DNA of 64,000 nucleotides from Betaproteobacteria bacterium (GTDB taxonomy: Bacteria > Pseudomonadota > Gammaproteobacteria > Burkholderiales > SG8-39): NCBI GenBank assembly GCA_016234705.1, contig JACRAS010000250.1, positions 16,536-80,535 on the forward strand, in the 5' to 3' direction. The notes beneath the pieces were generated by a model that was not told the DNA's origin, ran no database searches, and worked only from the letters and a program-made list of their open reading frames with translations. This document shows, piece after piece, positions 17,434 through 29,097 of this stretch; position 1 is the stretch's first letter, and each line of letters opens with the position of its first letter. A program made the position numbers and the translations under genes.

Positions 17434-18738
17434 TTAGGATCGACGCAAGCGGTATTGAGCGGAACGGGCATGCGCCTGCAAGCCTTCGCCTTCGGCCAAC
17501 GCCATCGAAATCTTGCCGAGCACCTGGGCACCCTCCGGCGAAACCATGATCAGGCTGCTGCGCTTCTGAAAATCGTACACGCCCAATGGCGATGAAAAGC
17601 GCGCGCTGCGCGAGGTGGGAAGCACGTGATTGGGTCCGGCGCAATAATCGCCGATGGCTTCGGAAGTGTAACGACCCAGGAAAATCGCGCCGGCGTGCCG
17701 GATTTTTTCCGCCCATTTTTCCGGATTTTCCAGCGAAAGTTCCAGGTGTTCCGGCGCAATGCGGTTGGCGATGGCGCAGGCTTCATCCAGGTCGCGCACC
17801 TGAATCAACGCGCCGCGACCTTTGAGCGAGGCGCGTATCACGGCCTTGCGCGGCATCGCTTCCAGTTGTCGGGCGATGCTTGCCGCCACCGCGTCGATGA
17901 AAGCGGCGTCGGGAGCCAGCAGGATAGCCTGCGCCAGTTCATCATGCTCGGCCTGCGAGAACAGGTCCATCGCGATCCAGTCCGGGTCCGTCTTGCCGTC
18001 GCAAATAATGAGTATCTCCGACGGCCCTGCCACCATATCGATGCCGACCACGCCGAATACGCGCCGTTTAGCCGCGGCGACGTAGGCGTTGCCCGGGCCG
18101 ACGATCTTGTCCACTTGCGCGATGGTCTGGGTGCCATAGGCGAGCGCGCCCACCGCCTGCGCCCCGCCGATGGTGAACACCCGGTCCACGCCGGCGATGG
18201 CGGCGGCCGCCATCACCAGCTCGTTTTTTGCGCCGCGCGGCGTCGGCACCACCATGACGAGTTCGGCCACGCCGGCCACCTTGGCCGGAAGCGCATTCAT
18301 CAGCACCGAGGACGGATAGGCCGCTTTGCCGCCCGGCACATATAGGCCGACGCGGTCGATCGGCGTCAGCTTCTGTCCGAGCACCGTGCCATCGGCCTCG
18401 GTGTACTGCCAGGACTGCGCCAGTTGCTTTTCGTGGTAGCGGCGCACGCGCGCAGCCGCCTGCTCCAGCGCCTCGCGCTGCGCGCTCGGCAGCGCGTCGC
18501 GGGCGCGCGCAAGCAGCTCCCGCGACAGCTCGAGCTCGGCCAGCGTCGCCGCCGTCACGCCGTCGAAGCGCGCGGTGTATTCGAGCACCGCCGCATCACC
18601 GCGGCTTTTCACCGCGGCGAGGATTTCGGCCACGGTCGCATCCACCGTCTGGTCCTGGGCGGCGTCGAACGCGGTGAGCCGCGCGAGGCGCGCGTCGAAA
18701 TCCGCGTCGCGGGTGGACAGGCGGGCGATCTCAGCCAT
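17434..18738 (-). CDS. hisD: Histidinol dehydrogenase
   Basis: A 434-residue zinc enzyme oxidising histidinol to histidine in two NAD-dependent steps. Visible motifs include [53 protein letters not shown] and GPNHVLPT with the active-site residues. It overlaps the hisG end by 8 bases. Confidence 0.96.
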   Translation of the reverse strand: MAEIARLSTRDADFDARLARLTAFDAAQDQTVDATVAEILAAVKSRGDAAVLEYTARFDGVTAATLAELELSRELLARARDALPSAQREALEQAAARVRRYHEKQLAQSWQYTEADGTVLGQKLTPIDRVGLYVPGGKAAYPSSVLMNALPAKVAGVAELVMVVPTPRGAKNELVMAAAAIAGVDRVFTIGGAQAVGALAYGTQTIAQVDKIVGPGNAYVAAAKRRVFGVVGIDMVAGPSEILIICDGKTDPDWIAMDLFSQAEHDELAQAILLAPDAAFIDAVAASIARQLEAMPRKAVIRASLKGRGALIQVRDLDEACAIANRIAPEHLELSLENPEKWAEKIRHAGAIFLGRYTSEAIGDYCAGPNHVLPTSRSARFSSPLGVYDFQKRSSLIMVSPEGAQVLGKISMALAEGEGLQAHARSAQYRLRRS

Positions 18739-19387
18739 TACTTTTTTTCTTCGCAGCTACCGCAAACGCATCGACCAGCGGCTGGATCGCCGTGCGCTTC
18801 AGCTTCAGCGCAGCCACATTGATGATCAGCCGCGCCGAGATCGGCACGATCTCTTCCACCGCGCGCAGATTGTTGGCCTTCAGCGTATTGCCGCTCGACA
18901 CCAGGTCGACGATGGCGTCGGCCAGTCCCACCAGCGGGGCGAGTTCCATCGAGCCGTAGAGCTTGATCAGGTCGACGTGCACGCCCTTGGCGGCGAAATG
19001 CTCGCGCGCCGTCTGCACGTACTTGGTGGCGACGCGCAGCCGCGCGCCCTGCTTCACCGCCTGCGCATAGTCGAAACCCAGCGGCGCCGCCACCATCATG
19101 CGGCAGGCCGCGATCCCGAGGTCAAGCGGCTGGTACAGCCCGTCCCCGCCATGCTCAAGCAGCACGTCCCTGCCGGCGATGCCCAGGTCGGCGGCGCCGT
19201 ACTGCACATACGTCGGGGTATCGGAAGCGCGCACGATAATCAGGCGCACCTGCGGCCGGCTGGTGGCGATGATCAGCTTGCGCGAAGTTTCCGGATCGTC
19301 GCGCGGCGCCACGCCTGCCGCCTTCAGCAGCGGCAAGGTTTCCTCGAAGATGCGGCCCTTGGACAGGGCTATGATGATTTTGGGCAC
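18731..19387 (-). CDS. hisG: ATP phosphoribosyltransferase, short form
   Basis: A 218-residue catalytic subunit performing the first committed step of histidine biosynthesis. It matches the short HisG class ([52 protein letters not shown]), which lacks the C-terminal regulatory domain and needs HisZ for activity and feedback control; no hisZ is in this window. First his gene of the cluster. Confidence 0.96.
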   Translation of the reverse strand: MPKIIIALSKGRIFEETLPLLKAAGVAPRDDPETSRKLIIATSRPQVRLIIVRASDTPTYVQYGAADLGIAGRDVLLEHGGDGLYQPLDLGIAACRMMVAAPLGFDYAQAVKQGARLRVATKYVQTAREHFAAKGVHVDLIKLYGSMELAPLVGLADAIVDLVSSGNTLKANNLRAVEEIVPISARLIINVAALKLKRTAIQPLVDAFAVAAKKKSNG

Positions 19388-19426
19388 GAGCGATGCTTGA
19401 CTGAAAAAGGGATTTTAAGGCTTTTC

Positions 19427-20692
<1,266 letters not shown>

Positions 20693-20705
20693 TCAGGCCG
20701 CTTGT

Positions 20706-20957
20706 TCACGCCGTGTCTCCAGACTGTTCATGCCACTCCTCCGGCGTGAGGGTCTGCATCGACAGCGCGTGAACCTCCTCGCGCATGCGTTCGCCCAGGG
20801 CCTGGTAGACACGCTGGTGCCGCTGCACACGGGTCTTGCCGCGGAACTCGGCAGAGACGATCAGCGCCTGGAAATGCTGGCCGTCGCCGGCGAGCTCGAG
20901 ATGCTCGCAGGGCAGGCCGCGCTCGATGTAGGTCTTGACGTCTTCCGCTGTAACCAT
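20706..20957 (-). CDS. ibaG: BolA/IbaG-family protein
   Basis: An 83-residue BolA-like protein (LELAGDGQHFQALIVSAEF, RVQRHQRVYQALGERMREEVHALSMQTLTPEEW). BolA-family proteins bind monothiol glutaredoxins and take part in iron-sulfur handling; the copy next to murA is the IbaG (YrbA) type. Confidence 0.93.
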   Translation of the reverse strand: MVTAEDVKTYIERGLPCEHLELAGDGQHFQALIVSAEFRGKTRVQRHQRVYQALGERMREEVHALSMQTLTPEEWHEQSGDTA

Positions 20958-20967
20958 GGTGGTCCTT

Positions 20968-21723
20968 TCAGTGACGTAGTTTATAACCGCGCTTGAGCAG
21001 CGCGAGGGTAAGGGCGGTGAGCACGAGCAGGCTGGCGCCGGCGATAACTAGGCTCAACACCGGATTGATATCGGACACGCCGAAAAAACCGTAGCGAAAA
21101 CCGTCGATCATGTAGAAAAAGGGGTTGAAGTGCGACAGCGTCTGCCAGAAGGCCGGCAGCGAGTGGATCGAGTAGAACACTCCCGACAGGAAGGTCAGCG
21201 GCATGATCAGGAAGCTCTGGAACGCCGCCACCTGGTCGAATTTCTCGGCCCAGATGCCGGCGATCAGGCCTAAGGTGCCCAGAATGGCACTGCCGGCGAC
21301 GGCGAATGCGATTATCCACAGCGGGTGCTCGAACGAGAGGCCGACGAAACCGAGCGATACCAGCAGCACCCCCACGCCGACGACCATGCCGCGCGCCACC
21401 GAAGCGAGCACGTAAGCGGCGAAGAAATCCCAGTACGACAGCGGCGGCAGCAGCACGAAAATAATGTTGCCGGTGATCTTGGACTGAATCAGGCTGGAAG
21501 AACTGTTGGCAAACGCGTTTTGCAGCACCGCCATCATCACCAGGCCCGGCACCAGGAAGGCGGAGTAAGGCACCGCACCGTACACCGGCGCTTGCCCCCG
21601 CATCACGTGGGAGAAGATGAGCAGGTACAGAAGCGTGGTCAGCACCGGCGCGGCGATGGTCTGGAACGCCACTTTCCAGAAGCGCAGGAGTTCCTTGTAC
21701 AGCAGCGTGCCAAAACCGCTCAT
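20968..21723 (-). CDS. ABC-2 type transporter permease (YadH-like)
   Basis: A 251-residue inner-membrane permease with six helices and the ABC-2 signature region near FNPFFYMIDGFRYGFFGVSD. It pairs with the ATPase at 21720-22688, whose stop overlaps its start by 4 bases (ATGA). The exported substrate is unknown. The pair sits between mlaB and ibaG, a conserved position. Confidence 0.92.
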   Translation of the reverse strand: MSGFGTLLYKELLRFWKVAFQTIAAPVLTTLLYLLIFSHVMRGQAPVYGAVPYSAFLVPGLVMMAVLQNAFANSSSSLIQSKITGNIIFVLLPPLSYWDFFAAYVLASVARGMVVGVGVLLVSLGFVGLSFEHPLWIIAFAVAGSAILGTLGLIAGIWAEKFDQVAAFQSFLIMPLTFLSGVFYSIHSLPAFWQTLSHFNPFFYMIDGFRYGFFGVSDINPVLSLVIAGASLLVLTALTLALLKRGYKLRH

Positions 21724-22688
21724 CGATTCGGCGAGGCTGGCGCCGGGAGTACGCAGGAGGCGCTGCGTCCCCCGCGCCGCTCTCCTCCGTCCTCCATATT
21801 CATGATCTGCACGAACACGTCTTCCAGATCGGGCTGCAGCAACTCCAGCTCCTCGATCCGCGCGCCCGCCTCGCGCACCTGCGCGAGCACGCCTTCGACT
21901 TCGGCGAAACTGCGCAAGCGCAGCGTATGCACCGCGTCCCGGCTGTCGCGCACCCGCGCCGCCAGCGCCGCGGGCAGCGCCGCGCCGGCGATGCGCAGTT
22001 TCAGATACAGGCTGTTCCAGCGGTTGACCAAATTACTGGTGGTATCGAGCGCGACGATGCGCCCCTGCTTGAGCATGGCGATGCGCGCGCACAAGGCCTC
22101 GGCCTCCTCCAGATAATGCGTGGTCAGCACGATGGTGTGGCCGTCGCGGTTCAAGCCGCGCACGAACTCCCAAAGCCCCTGGCGCAGCTCCACGTCCACA
22201 CCGGCGGTCGGCTCGTCCAGCACGATCACCGGCGGCTTGTGCACCAGCGCCTGCGCCACCAGCACGCGCCGCTTCATGCCGCCGGAAAGCGAGCGCATAT
22301 TGGCGCCGGCCTTGCCGGCGAGGTCCAGGTGGTGCATGACCTCGTCGATCCAGGCGTCGTTATGCTTCAGGCCGAAATAGCCCGACTGGATACGCAAGGT
22401 TTCGCGCACGCTGAAAAAAGGATCGAACACCAGTTCCTGCGGCACCACGCCCAGCGCCCGGCGCGACGCGCGATAGTCGGCGATGACGTCGTGCCCCATG
22501 ACGCGCACGCTGCCGCTGTCGGCGCGCGCCAGCCCGGCAAGAATGTTGATGAGCGTGGTCTTGCCGGCGCCGTTGGGGCCAAGCAGGCCGAAGAACTCGC
22601 CCTGCGCCACCTTCAGGTCGATGCCGGAGAGCGCCTGAACTGCGCCGAAGCGCTTGTGCACCTGCTGGATCTGGATCGCGGGGATCAT
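21720..22688 (-). CDS. ABC transporter ATP-binding protein (YadG-like)
   Basis: A 322-residue ATPase with Walker [11 protein letters not shown], signature LSGGMKRRVLVAQ, Walker B VIVLDEPTAGVD and the switch His in LTTHYLEEAE. A C-terminal extension (after about residue 240) with FVQIMNMEDG resembles the regulatory domain of drug/lipid exporters of the CcmA/YadG type. It works with the adjoining permease. Confidence 0.93.
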   Translation of the reverse strand: MIPAIQIQQVHKRFGAVQALSGIDLKVAQGEFFGLLGPNGAGKTTLINILAGLARADSGSVRVMGHDVIADYRASRRALGVVPQELVFDPFFSVRETLRIQSGYFGLKHNDAWIDEVMHHLDLAGKAGANMRSLSGGMKRRVLVAQALVHKPPVIVLDEPTAGVDVELRQGLWEFVRGLNRDGHTIVLTTHYLEEAEALCARIAMLKQGRIVALDTTSNLVNRWNSLYLKLRIAGAALPAALAARVRDSRDAVHTLRLRSFAEVEGVLAQVREAGARIEELELLQPDLEDVFVQIMNMEDGGERRGGRSASCVLPAPASPNR

Positions 22689-22718
22689 GTGCGGCGCCGC
22701 GTCACGGCGGGGTGAAAA

Positions 22719-23006
22719 TCAGGCCGGATCGGCCTGCAGCAGATCGGATACGGCGTAGAGTTCGGCGAGGTGCCGCATGGCTTCAGGAAGGTTGGCAAGG
22801 GACAGCGCGAGCTTGCGCCGGCGCGCCTCGCGCATGCACTCCAAAGCCAGCGCCACTGCCGCCGAGTCCACTTCGGTGACGCCCTTGAAATCGAGCACCG
22901 ACGCGCCCGGCACGAGCAGCGCGCGCACTTGCGCCAACAGCGCGGAGACGGTAGCTATCGTGACCGGGCCGTCGAACAGCAGCCGGTCGCCTTCTTGGGT
23001 GATCAC
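22719..23006 (-). CDS. mlaB: STAS-domain protein MlaB
   Basis: A 95-residue STAS protein that binds MlaF and is needed for activity of the MlaFEDB phospholipid transporter. Core: VLDFKGVTEVDSAAVALALE, with the conserved DS/AA loop. The GTG start overlaps the mlaC stop (GTGA), so translation is probably coupled; a longer upstream frame is Arg-rich and overlaps mlaC. Confidence 0.9.
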   Translation of the reverse strand: MITQEGDRLLFDGPVTIATVSALLAQVRALLVPGASVLDFKGVTEVDSAAVALALECMREARRRKLALSLANLPEAMRHLAELYAVSDLLQADPA

Positions 23007-23623
23007 TTGGGCTTGGCGCTGGCCTGGGTTTCCAGGGAGCGGTTCTTGCCGGCGAGAGACTTGATCAGACCGTCTACGCCGCCGTCGCGAATCTCGGCAT
23101 TGAAGGTCTCGCGGTAATTGGTCACGAGGCTTACGCCTCCGACCACGACGTCGTAGGCCTTCCAACCGGCTGGTGTCTTCTCCATGCCGTAATCGATGCT
23201 GATCGGCTCGGTGCCCGGCCGCTTGACCTGGGTCCTGACCGTGACATCGGTGTCTCCTGCGGCGGCGCGCAGCGGCTTGAACTCGATCACCTCGTTCTTG
23301 TAGGTCGACAACGCGCCCGAGTAGGTGTGCACCAGCAGGGTGCGAAATTCGCCGACCAGCACCTTCTGCTGCTCCGCGTTCGCCTTGGGCCAGTTGCGCC
23401 CCATGGCGAGCGCGGTCATACGGCTGAAGTTGAAATGCGGCAGCACCTTGGCATCGACCAGTTCATTGATTTTCTTTCGGTTGCCGGCCTGGATGTCCTT
23501 ATCCTGCTTGATGATATCGATAACTTCATTGCTGATTTTTTTGATTTGCGCGTCGGGCGCGAGCTCCTGCGCCGAGACTGTAGTCGCGAAAAAGAAAAAA
23601 CACAGCGCGAAAAACAATTTCAT
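23003..23623 (-). CDS. mlaC: Periplasmic phospholipid-binding protein MlaC
   Basis: A 206-residue protein with a signal peptide (MKLFFALCFFFFATTVSAQE) and the MlaC/Ttg2D fold: LPHFNFSRMTALAMGRNWPK, EFRTLLVHTYSGALSTYKN and VVGGVSLVTNYRETF near the end. It shuttles phospholipids between MlaA in the outer membrane and MlaFEDB in the inner membrane. Confidence 0.95.
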   Translation of the reverse strand: MKLFFALCFFFFATTVSAQELAPDAQIKKISNEVIDIIKQDKDIQAGNRKKINELVDAKVLPHFNFSRMTALAMGRNWPKANAEQQKVLVGEFRTLLVHTYSGALSTYKNEVIEFKPLRAAAGDTDVTVRTQVKRPGTEPISIDYGMEKTPAGWKAYDVVVGGVSLVTNYRETFNAEIRDGGVDGLIKSLAGKNRSLETQASAKPK

Positions 23624-24636
23624 CGTGCCCTTAGGCTGGTTCGCGCCGGCCCGTCGCGCACCTCGCCCGAAACGGCGAGGAGTACCTCATAATTCAAGGG
23701 GATCCTGGGTTCATAGACGATCCCGCTCACGCCGGCTGCCTCAGGCCTCGCGGCGACCGGCTGCGCCGGGGCCTCGGAAAACTCCTGCGCCGGGGTGAGT
23801 TCCTCGTCGGCAGCCGTGATGACCCGTTCGCCCCACTGGGTGGTGATCCGCGCCGGCGCCAATTCGGTTTCGGCACGCGCTGATGTGTACCTGTCCTTGC
23901 TTTCGCCGGATTCCGAAGTCTTGGCCGGATCGGGTTCGGGTGGCGCATCGCCGTCGTAAATCAGACTGCGGCGGCGCTGCAGGTACGCGTCGCGCACGTA
24001 GGCATAGTGGTCCAGCGCCGCCTCCTCGGCCAGGCGGCTGAGATCGAGCAGGTTGGCGCGGTTATCGACGGCACGCACCCCTACAAGCTCGTTGCGAGTG
24101 GGAATGTTGCCCACGTACCACAGCGGATCGCCGCGCCAGTCCAAGGCGAGCAGGCTGATACCGTCGCGCACGCTGCTCGGCCCGAGTATGGGCAACACCA
24201 CGAAGGCGCCGCTGCCCACGCCCCAGCGTCCCAGAGTCTGGCCGAAGTCCTCGTTGTGCTTCTCCAGCCCGGCGTTGCTGGCGACGTCGAACAAGCCCAG
24301 GATGCCGACGGTGGTGTTCATCGCAAAGCGGCCGAAATCGCTCACGCCGGCGCCAACCTTGCCTTGGAGGATATTGTTGATGCCGATCCAGAGATCGCCC
24401 AGGTTGGCGAAGAAATTGGTCACGCCGGTACGGGCAAATTCCGGCATCACTGTCTTGTAGCCGCCGGCCAACGGTTTGATGACGGCCTTGTCTACGCCTT
24501 CGTTGAAGCCGAACATGGCGCGGTTGTAGCCTTCGAGCGGGTCGCCGGGAGTACCGCCGGTCGTGGCGCAGCCGCCCAGGCCGACCAGCGCGGCGAGCAA
24601 GGACAATCCGAGGAAACGCCGCAAAATGACGATCAT
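23620..24636 (-). CDS. mlaA: Outer-membrane lipoprotein MlaA (VacJ)
   Basis: A 338-residue lipoprotein with lipobox LVGLGGC. The MlaA domain spans about residues 30-230 (DPLEGYNRAMFGFNEGVDKA, FGQTLGRWGVGSGAFVVLP, GPSSVRDG). The C-terminal 100 residues are Pro/Glu/Ala-rich and unlike the compact E. coli protein. MlaA removes misplaced phospholipids from the outer leaflet. In this operon mlaA lies between mlaD and mlaC, a betaproteobacterial order. Confidence 0.95.
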   Translation of the reverse strand: MIVILRRFLGLSLLAALVGLGGCATTGGTPGDPLEGYNRAMFGFNEGVDKAVIKPLAGGYKTVMPEFARTGVTNFFANLGDLWIGINNILQGKVGAGVSDFGRFAMNTTVGILGLFDVASNAGLEKHNEDFGQTLGRWGVGSGAFVVLPILGPSSVRDGISLLALDWRGDPLWYVGNIPTRNELVGVRAVDNRANLLDLSRLAEEAALDHYAYVRDAYLQRRRSLIYDGDAPPEPDPAKTSESGESKDRYTSARAETELAPARITTQWGERVITAADEELTPAQEFSEAPAQPVAARPEAAGVSGIVYEPRIPLNYEVLLAVSGEVRDGPARTSLRAR

Positions 24637-24648
24637 TCTTCTTCCTTC

Positions 24649-25125
24649 TTACTTATTGTCTTTGTTGCCGTCCGCCGCCTTGTTGAACAGGAACTGGCTG
24701 ATCAGGTTCTCCAGTACCACCGCGGACTGGGTGATCTTCAGCTTGTCGCCGCTTTTCAACTTCGCCGTGTCGCCGCCGGCCGTAAGGCCGATATACTGCT
24801 CGCCGAGCAGGCCAGAGGTCAGGATTTTAGCCGAAGTATCCTTCGGAAACTCGTAGCGCTTGTCGATCGAGAAAGCGACCGTCGCTTCGTACGCTTCAGT
24901 GTCGAAGACGATGTCCTCGACCCGCCCGACGACCACCCCCGCGCTTTTCACCGGCGCCCGCTTCTTCAGGCCGCCAATGTTATCAAAATTCGCCTTGACT
25001 AGATAGGTTTCGGCGGCGGAGAAGGACGCAAGATTGCCCACCTTCAGCGCCAGGAACAAGAGCGCGCCCAAGCCGATGGCGACGAACACGCCCACCCATA
25101 GGTCCAGTGTCTTACGCTTCATCAT
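24649..25125 (-). CDS. mlaD: MCE-domain phospholipid transport protein MlaD
   Basis: A 158-residue protein with one N-terminal membrane helix (residues 8-28) and a single MCE domain (FDNIGGLKKRAPVKSAGVVV, GLLGEQYIGLTAGG). It forms the hexameric ring on the periplasmic side of MlaFEDB. Two consecutive ATG codons precede KRKTLDLWVG. It starts 2 bases after the mlaE stop. Confidence 0.95.
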   Translation of the reverse strand: MMKRKTLDLWVGVFVAIGLGALLFLALKVGNLASFSAAETYLVKANFDNIGGLKKRAPVKSAGVVVGRVEDIVFDTEAYEATVAFSIDKRYEFPKDTSAKILTSGLLGEQYIGLTAGGDTAKLKSGDKLKITQSAVVLENLISQFLFNKAADGNKDNK

Positions 25126-25127
25126 CT

Positions 25128-25919
25128 TTACGCCCCTCGAAACATGAATGCAGTCAGCATGAAATCCAGCGCGAGTATCGCCAGCGACGAGGTCACCACG
25201 GTGCGCGTGGTCGCGCCCGATACGCCCTCGGCGGTAGGCGGCGCGTCGTAGCCCTCGAACACCGCGATCCAGGTGACCGCGACGCCGAACACCACGCTCT
25301 TGATCACGCCGTTGAGAATGTCCTCCTCGAAGTCGACCGAATCCTGCATTTGCGACCAGAACGAACCTGCATCGACGCCGATCAACTGCACGCCGACCAG
25401 GTAGCCGCCGAATACGCCCATCGCGGAAAACATCGCCGCCAACAGCGGCATCGAGATCACGCCGGCCCAGAAGCGCGGCGCGATCACGCGCGCGATCGGA
25501 TCCACCGCCATCATCTCCATCGCCGCCAACTGCTCGGTGGCCTTCATCAGGCCGATTTCCGCGGTGATGGCCGAGCCGGCGCGGCTGGCGAACAAAAGAC
25601 CCGCCACCACCGGCCCGAGTTCGCGCACCAGCGACAGCGCCACCAGCACGCCCAGCGCCGAGGAAGAGCCATAGCGCACCAGGGTGTCGTAGCCCTGCAG
25701 GCCCAGCACCATGCCGACGAACAGGCCCGACACCAGGATGATGATCAGCGACAGCACGCCGGCGAAATAGATCTCGCGCACGACGAGCGAGAAGCGGCGA
25801 AAGCACATGCCGGAGTTCTGCAGCGTCAGCAGGAGAAAACGGCTGGCGAAACCGAGACGGTGGATGGAGCTGGTTGCGCGGCCGCCCAGGTGTTCGAGAA
25901 AGCCGATCGCTGCGCTCAT
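25128..25919 (-). CDS. mlaE: Phospholipid transporter permease MlaE
   Basis: A 263-residue inner-membrane permease of the MlaE family: FVGMVLGLQGYDTLVRYGSS, SLVRELGPVVAGLLFASRAG, EIGLMKATEQLAAMEMMAVD. Partner of MlaF, MlaD and MlaB in retrograde phospholipid transport. It overlaps the mlaF end by 4 bases. Confidence 0.95.
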   Translation of the reverse strand: MSAAIGFLEHLGGRATSSIHRLGFASRFLLLTLQNSGMCFRRFSLVVREIYFAGVLSLIIILVSGLFVGMVLGLQGYDTLVRYGSSSALGVLVALSLVRELGPVVAGLLFASRAGSAITAEIGLMKATEQLAAMEMMAVDPIARVIAPRFWAGVISMPLLAAMFSAMGVFGGYLVGVQLIGVDAGSFWSQMQDSVDFEEDILNGVIKSVVFGVAVTWIAVFEGYDAPPTAEGVSGATTRTVVTSSLAILALDFMLTAFMFRGA

Positions 25920-26737
25920 CCTGCGTTCCTGGCGTACAGGTCGCGCCCGTAGTCGTCTGCCGGGAAATGGAACGGCATCGGTCCGTCCATTTCTCCATGA
26001 ACGAACTGATGCACAAACGGCTTATCCGAGGCGCGCAGTTCAGCCGGAGTCCCCTGCGTGATGATCACGCCGTCGGACATGAAATAGACGTAGTCCACGA
26101 GCTGCAACGCCTCGGCCACGTCGTGGGTCACGATGACGGAAGTGGCGCCAAGGGAGTCGTTCAGGCGCCGGATCAGCTGGCCGATGACGCCCATGGAGAC
26201 GGGGTCCAGACCGGCGAACGGCTCGTCGTACATGATCAGCATCGGGTCGAGCGCCGTGGTGCGCGCCAGCGCCACGCGCCGGGCCATCCCGCCCGACAGC
26301 TCCGAGGGCATGAGCCGGTGTGCACCGCGCAGGCCCACCGCCTGCAGCTTCATCAGCACCAGATCGTCGATCAACTCCTCCGGCAGATCGGTGTGCTCGC
26401 GCATCTGGAACGCGACGTTATCGTAGCACGACATGTCGGTAAACAGCGCCCCGAACTGGAACAGCATCCCCATCCTGCGGCGCAGCGCGAACAGTTCGTC
26501 GTGACTGAGTCTGGCCACCGCCCTGCCGCCGACGCGCACCTCCCCCCGAGTGGGACGCAGCGCGCCGCCGATCAGGCGCAGCAGCGTGGTTTTGCCGCAG
26601 CCGGACAGCCCCATGATGGCCACCACCTGGCCGCGCCGGATGCTGAGGTTGATGCCCTTGAGGATCTGGCGGCTGTCGTAGGCGAAGTTTACGTTTTCGA
26701 CCTCGACCAGATTGTCTGTTGCAGGTTTCGTCGGCAC
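25916..26737 (-). CDS. mlaF: Phospholipid transporter ATPase MlaF
   Basis: A 273-residue ABC ATPase with Walker A GLSGCGKTTLLR, signature LSGGMARRVALAR, Walker B LIMYDEPFAGLDP and switch His VTHDVAEAL. The C-terminal tail ends in YGRDLYARN. First gene of mlaFEDACB on the minus strand, divergent from the ABC ATPase at 26881. Confidence 0.96.
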   Translation of the reverse strand: MPTKPATDNLVEVENVNFAYDSRQILKGINLSIRRGQVVAIMGLSGCGKTTLLRLIGGALRPTRGEVRVGGRAVARLSHDELFALRRRMGMLFQFGALFTDMSCYDNVAFQMREHTDLPEELIDDLVLMKLQAVGLRGAHRLMPSELSGGMARRVALARTTALDPMLIMYDEPFAGLDPVSMGVIGQLIRRLNDSLGATSVIVTHDVAEALQLVDYVYFMSDGVIITQGTPAELRASDKPFVHQFVHGEMDGPMPFHFPADDYGRDLYARNAG

Positions 26738-26880
26738 GGAAGGGCGTCAGCCTGAAGCGCGAAGCGCGCATTCTACCAGACTGATACCGCTGCGCGTTTC
26801 GGTGAACGGCGCCGGCGGCGCAGCCACATGGCTTCATGTTGCCTGTTATAGTATTTACTTCGCATAGCTTAGCTCGTCCA

Positions 26881-27675
26881 ATGACGCAATCGGCTGTCCG
26901 CTTCGACCAGGTCAGAAAAAGCTATGGCCGCCGGGCGGTGCTGCAGGGGATCGACCTCGACATCGCCGCTGGCATGAGCTTCGGCCTGGTCGGGATCAAT
27001 GGCGCCGGCAAGACCACGTTGATCAAGTGCCTGCTCGACTTCTGTCATCTTGACGCCGGCGGGATCGAGATATTCGGCACCCGGCATACCGATAGCCGCG
27101 CCCGCGCGCGGCTGGCTTTCCTGCCGGAGCGGTTCATGCCGCCTTATTTCCTCACCGGCCGCGACTTCCTCGGCTATATGCTCGCGCTGGATGAGCGCGT
27201 CGCCGACGAAGACAAGGTGCGCGCCATGTTTGCCGCGCTCGAGCTGGACGCCACGGCGCTGGAGCGGCCGGTGCGCTCGTATTCGAAGGGCATGACGCAA
27301 AAGCTGGGACTGGGGGCTTGCCTGCTGGCCGAGCCCGACCTGCTGATTCTGGATGAACCAATGAGCGGACTCGATCCCCTGGCGCGCGCCCGCGTCAAGC
27401 AATTGCTGCGGCAATTGCTTGACCGGGGCCGCACCTTGTTCTTCACTTCCCATGCCCTGCCCGATGTAGAGGAAATTTGCGAATATATGGTGGTACTGCA
27501 CCAGGGCGGGCTGCGTTTTTGCGGCAGCCCGCGCGCCCTGATGCAGAGCTACGCCCCGAAGGAAGTACCCACCTCTTCGGGTGGTCCCGACCTTCGGTCT
27601 CCCACCTTGGGGTACGCCCAGGACTCGATGGAGCAAGCCTTTCTCAAATGCATCGAAAGCGGCGCCCATGGCTGA
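26881..27675 (+). CDS. ABC transporter ATP-binding protein of the pilus-locus exporter
   Basis: A 264-residue ATPase with Walker A GINGAGKTTLIK, a degenerate signature YSKGMTQKLGLGA, Walker B LLILDEPMSGLDP and switch His TSHALPDVEE. It has no permease next to it. The only unpaired ABC-2 permease in the window is at 47228-47998, at the far end of the pilus locus, and is the likely partner. It overlaps the response regulator gene by 8 bases, implying co-expression. The ATG at 26881 fits the family; a start 15 codons upstream is possible. Confidence 0.88.
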   Translation: MTQSAVRFDQVRKSYGRRAVLQGIDLDIAAGMSFGLVGINGAGKTTLIKCLLDFCHLDAGGIEIFGTRHTDSRARARLAFLPERFMPPYFLTGRDFLGYMLALDERVADEDKVRAMFAALELDATALERPVRSYSKGMTQKLGLGACLLAEPDLLILDEPMSGLDPLARARVKQLLRQLLDRGRTLFFTSHALPDVEEICEYMVVLHQGGLRFCGSPRALMQSYAPKEVPTSSGGPDLRSPTLGYAQDSMEQAFLKCIESGAHG

Positions 27676-29089
27676 CAAGCCCAGCCTGCTGATCGTCGAC
27701 GACGACCCGCTCATCACCGACTCCCTGGCCTACGCCCTGGGCAAGGACTTCAAGGTGATGGTGAGCGACTCGCGCAGCCACGCGGTGAACATGGTGCGCC
27801 GGCTGGATATCCCGCCGCAACTTGCGCTGGTGGATTTGGGGCTGCCGCCGCTGCCGCACCGGCCGGACGAGGGCTTCCAGCTTGTCGCCGACCTGGTTGC
27901 GCACTCGCCGGAAATGAAAATCCTGGTGCTTTCTGGCCAGAACGACGCCGCCCATGCGCGTCACGCGCGCACGCTCGGCGCGACCGATTTCGTGGCCAAA
28001 CCCTGCAATGCCGAAAGCCTGACGAAGCTCCTGCTGCACGCGCTGCAGTTCCGCGCCGCGGAGATCTCCGGCGGCACGGAGGCGGAAGGCGAACTGCTGA
28101 TCGGCGCGAGCCCGGTCCTGCAAACACTGAAAAGCCAGATCAGCCAATATGCCGATTCCCCCTTCCCGGCGCTGATCGAGGGCGAATCGGGCAGCGGCAA
28201 GGAAGTGGTCGCGCGCTGCCTGCACCGCCTGTCCTGGCGCCGCGACAAGCCCTGGTTCGCGCTCAACTGCGCGGCCATTGCCCCCACCCTGGTCGAGCCC
28301 ACCTTATTCGGCTACGCCAAGGGCGCGTTCACCGGCGCCGGTGCCAACAAATCGGGCTATTTCGAGGACGCGCAGGAAGGCACGCTTTTCCTCGACGAGA
28401 TCGGCGAGCTGCCGCTGGAACTGCAGGCGAAGCTGCTGCGCGTACTGGAGAACGGAGAATTCCAGCGCGTCGGCGAGACGCAGCAGCGCGTTTCCCACGC
28501 GCGCGTGATCGCCGCCACCAACCGCGACCTGCGCCAGGAAATCAAAAACGGGCGCTTCCGCGCCGACCTATATCACCGCCTGTCGGTATTTTCGATCGGC
28601 GTCCCGCCCTTGCGCGAGATGGGCGAGGACAAGACGCTGCTGCTCGATCACTTCAGCCGCTTCTACGCCGAGCGCGCCGAAATCGCGCCGTTCACGCTGG
28701 ACGAGGGCGCGATGCAACTGTGGCGCGACTACCGCTTCCCCGGCAATGTGCGCGAGCTGAAGAACATCGTCATCCGCCTCACCACCAAGCACCCCGGGCA
28801 GAAGCTCTCGCCGCTGGAACTCGAGCCCGAACTCGACCGGGAAGCGCAGCCCGAGGCTGGCGCCGAACCCGGTCCGTCCGACGATCCGCAGGCGCTGATC
28901 GAACAGGCGCAGCACCACTTGCAGCGCGAGCGCCAATTCAACCTCGACGACATGCTCAAGGCCTGGGAACACCGTTATATCGAGGCCGCGATGCGGCTCA
29001 CCCACGGTAACGTCAGTCAGGCGGCCAGAATGCTCGGCATCAACCGCACCACCCTTTACTCGCGCATGGAACACCAGGACAAGAAATAG
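27668..29089 (+). CDS. Sigma54-dependent response regulator
   Basis: A 473-residue NtrC-type activator. Receiver domain residues 5-130 with phospho-acceptor Asp56 (LALVDLG) and acidic pocket DDD (11-13); AAA+ domain about 140-380 with Walker A GESGSGKE, the sigma54-contacting GAFTGA loop, Walker [12 protein letters not shown] and R-finger region; C-terminal Fis-type HTH ([20 protein letters not shown]). The histidine kinase at 45385-47112 is the plausible partner, and the -24/-12 element before the pilin gene the plausible target. Confidence 0.94.
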   Translation: MADKPSLLIVDDDPLITDSLAYALGKDFKVMVSDSRSHAVNMVRRLDIPPQLALVDLGLPPLPHRPDEGFQLVADLVAHSPEMKILVLSGQNDAAHARHARTLGATDFVAKPCNAESLTKLLLHALQFRAAEISGGTEAEGELLIGASPVLQTLKSQISQYADSPFPALIEGESGSGKEVVARCLHRLSWRRDKPWFALNCAAIAPTLVEPTLFGYAKGAFTGAGANKSGYFEDAQEGTLFLDEIGELPLELQAKLLRVLENGEFQRVGETQQRVSHARVIAATNRDLRQEIKNGRFRADLYHRLSVFSIGVPPLREMGEDKTLLLDHFSRFYAERAEIAPFTLDEGAMQLWRDYRFPGNVRELKNIVIRLTTKHPGQKLSPLELEPELDREAQPEAGAEPGPSDDPQALIEQAQHHLQRERQFNLDDMLKAWEHRYIEAAMRLTHGNVSQAARMLGINRTTLYSRMEHQDKK

Positions 29090-29097
29090 GCGACGCC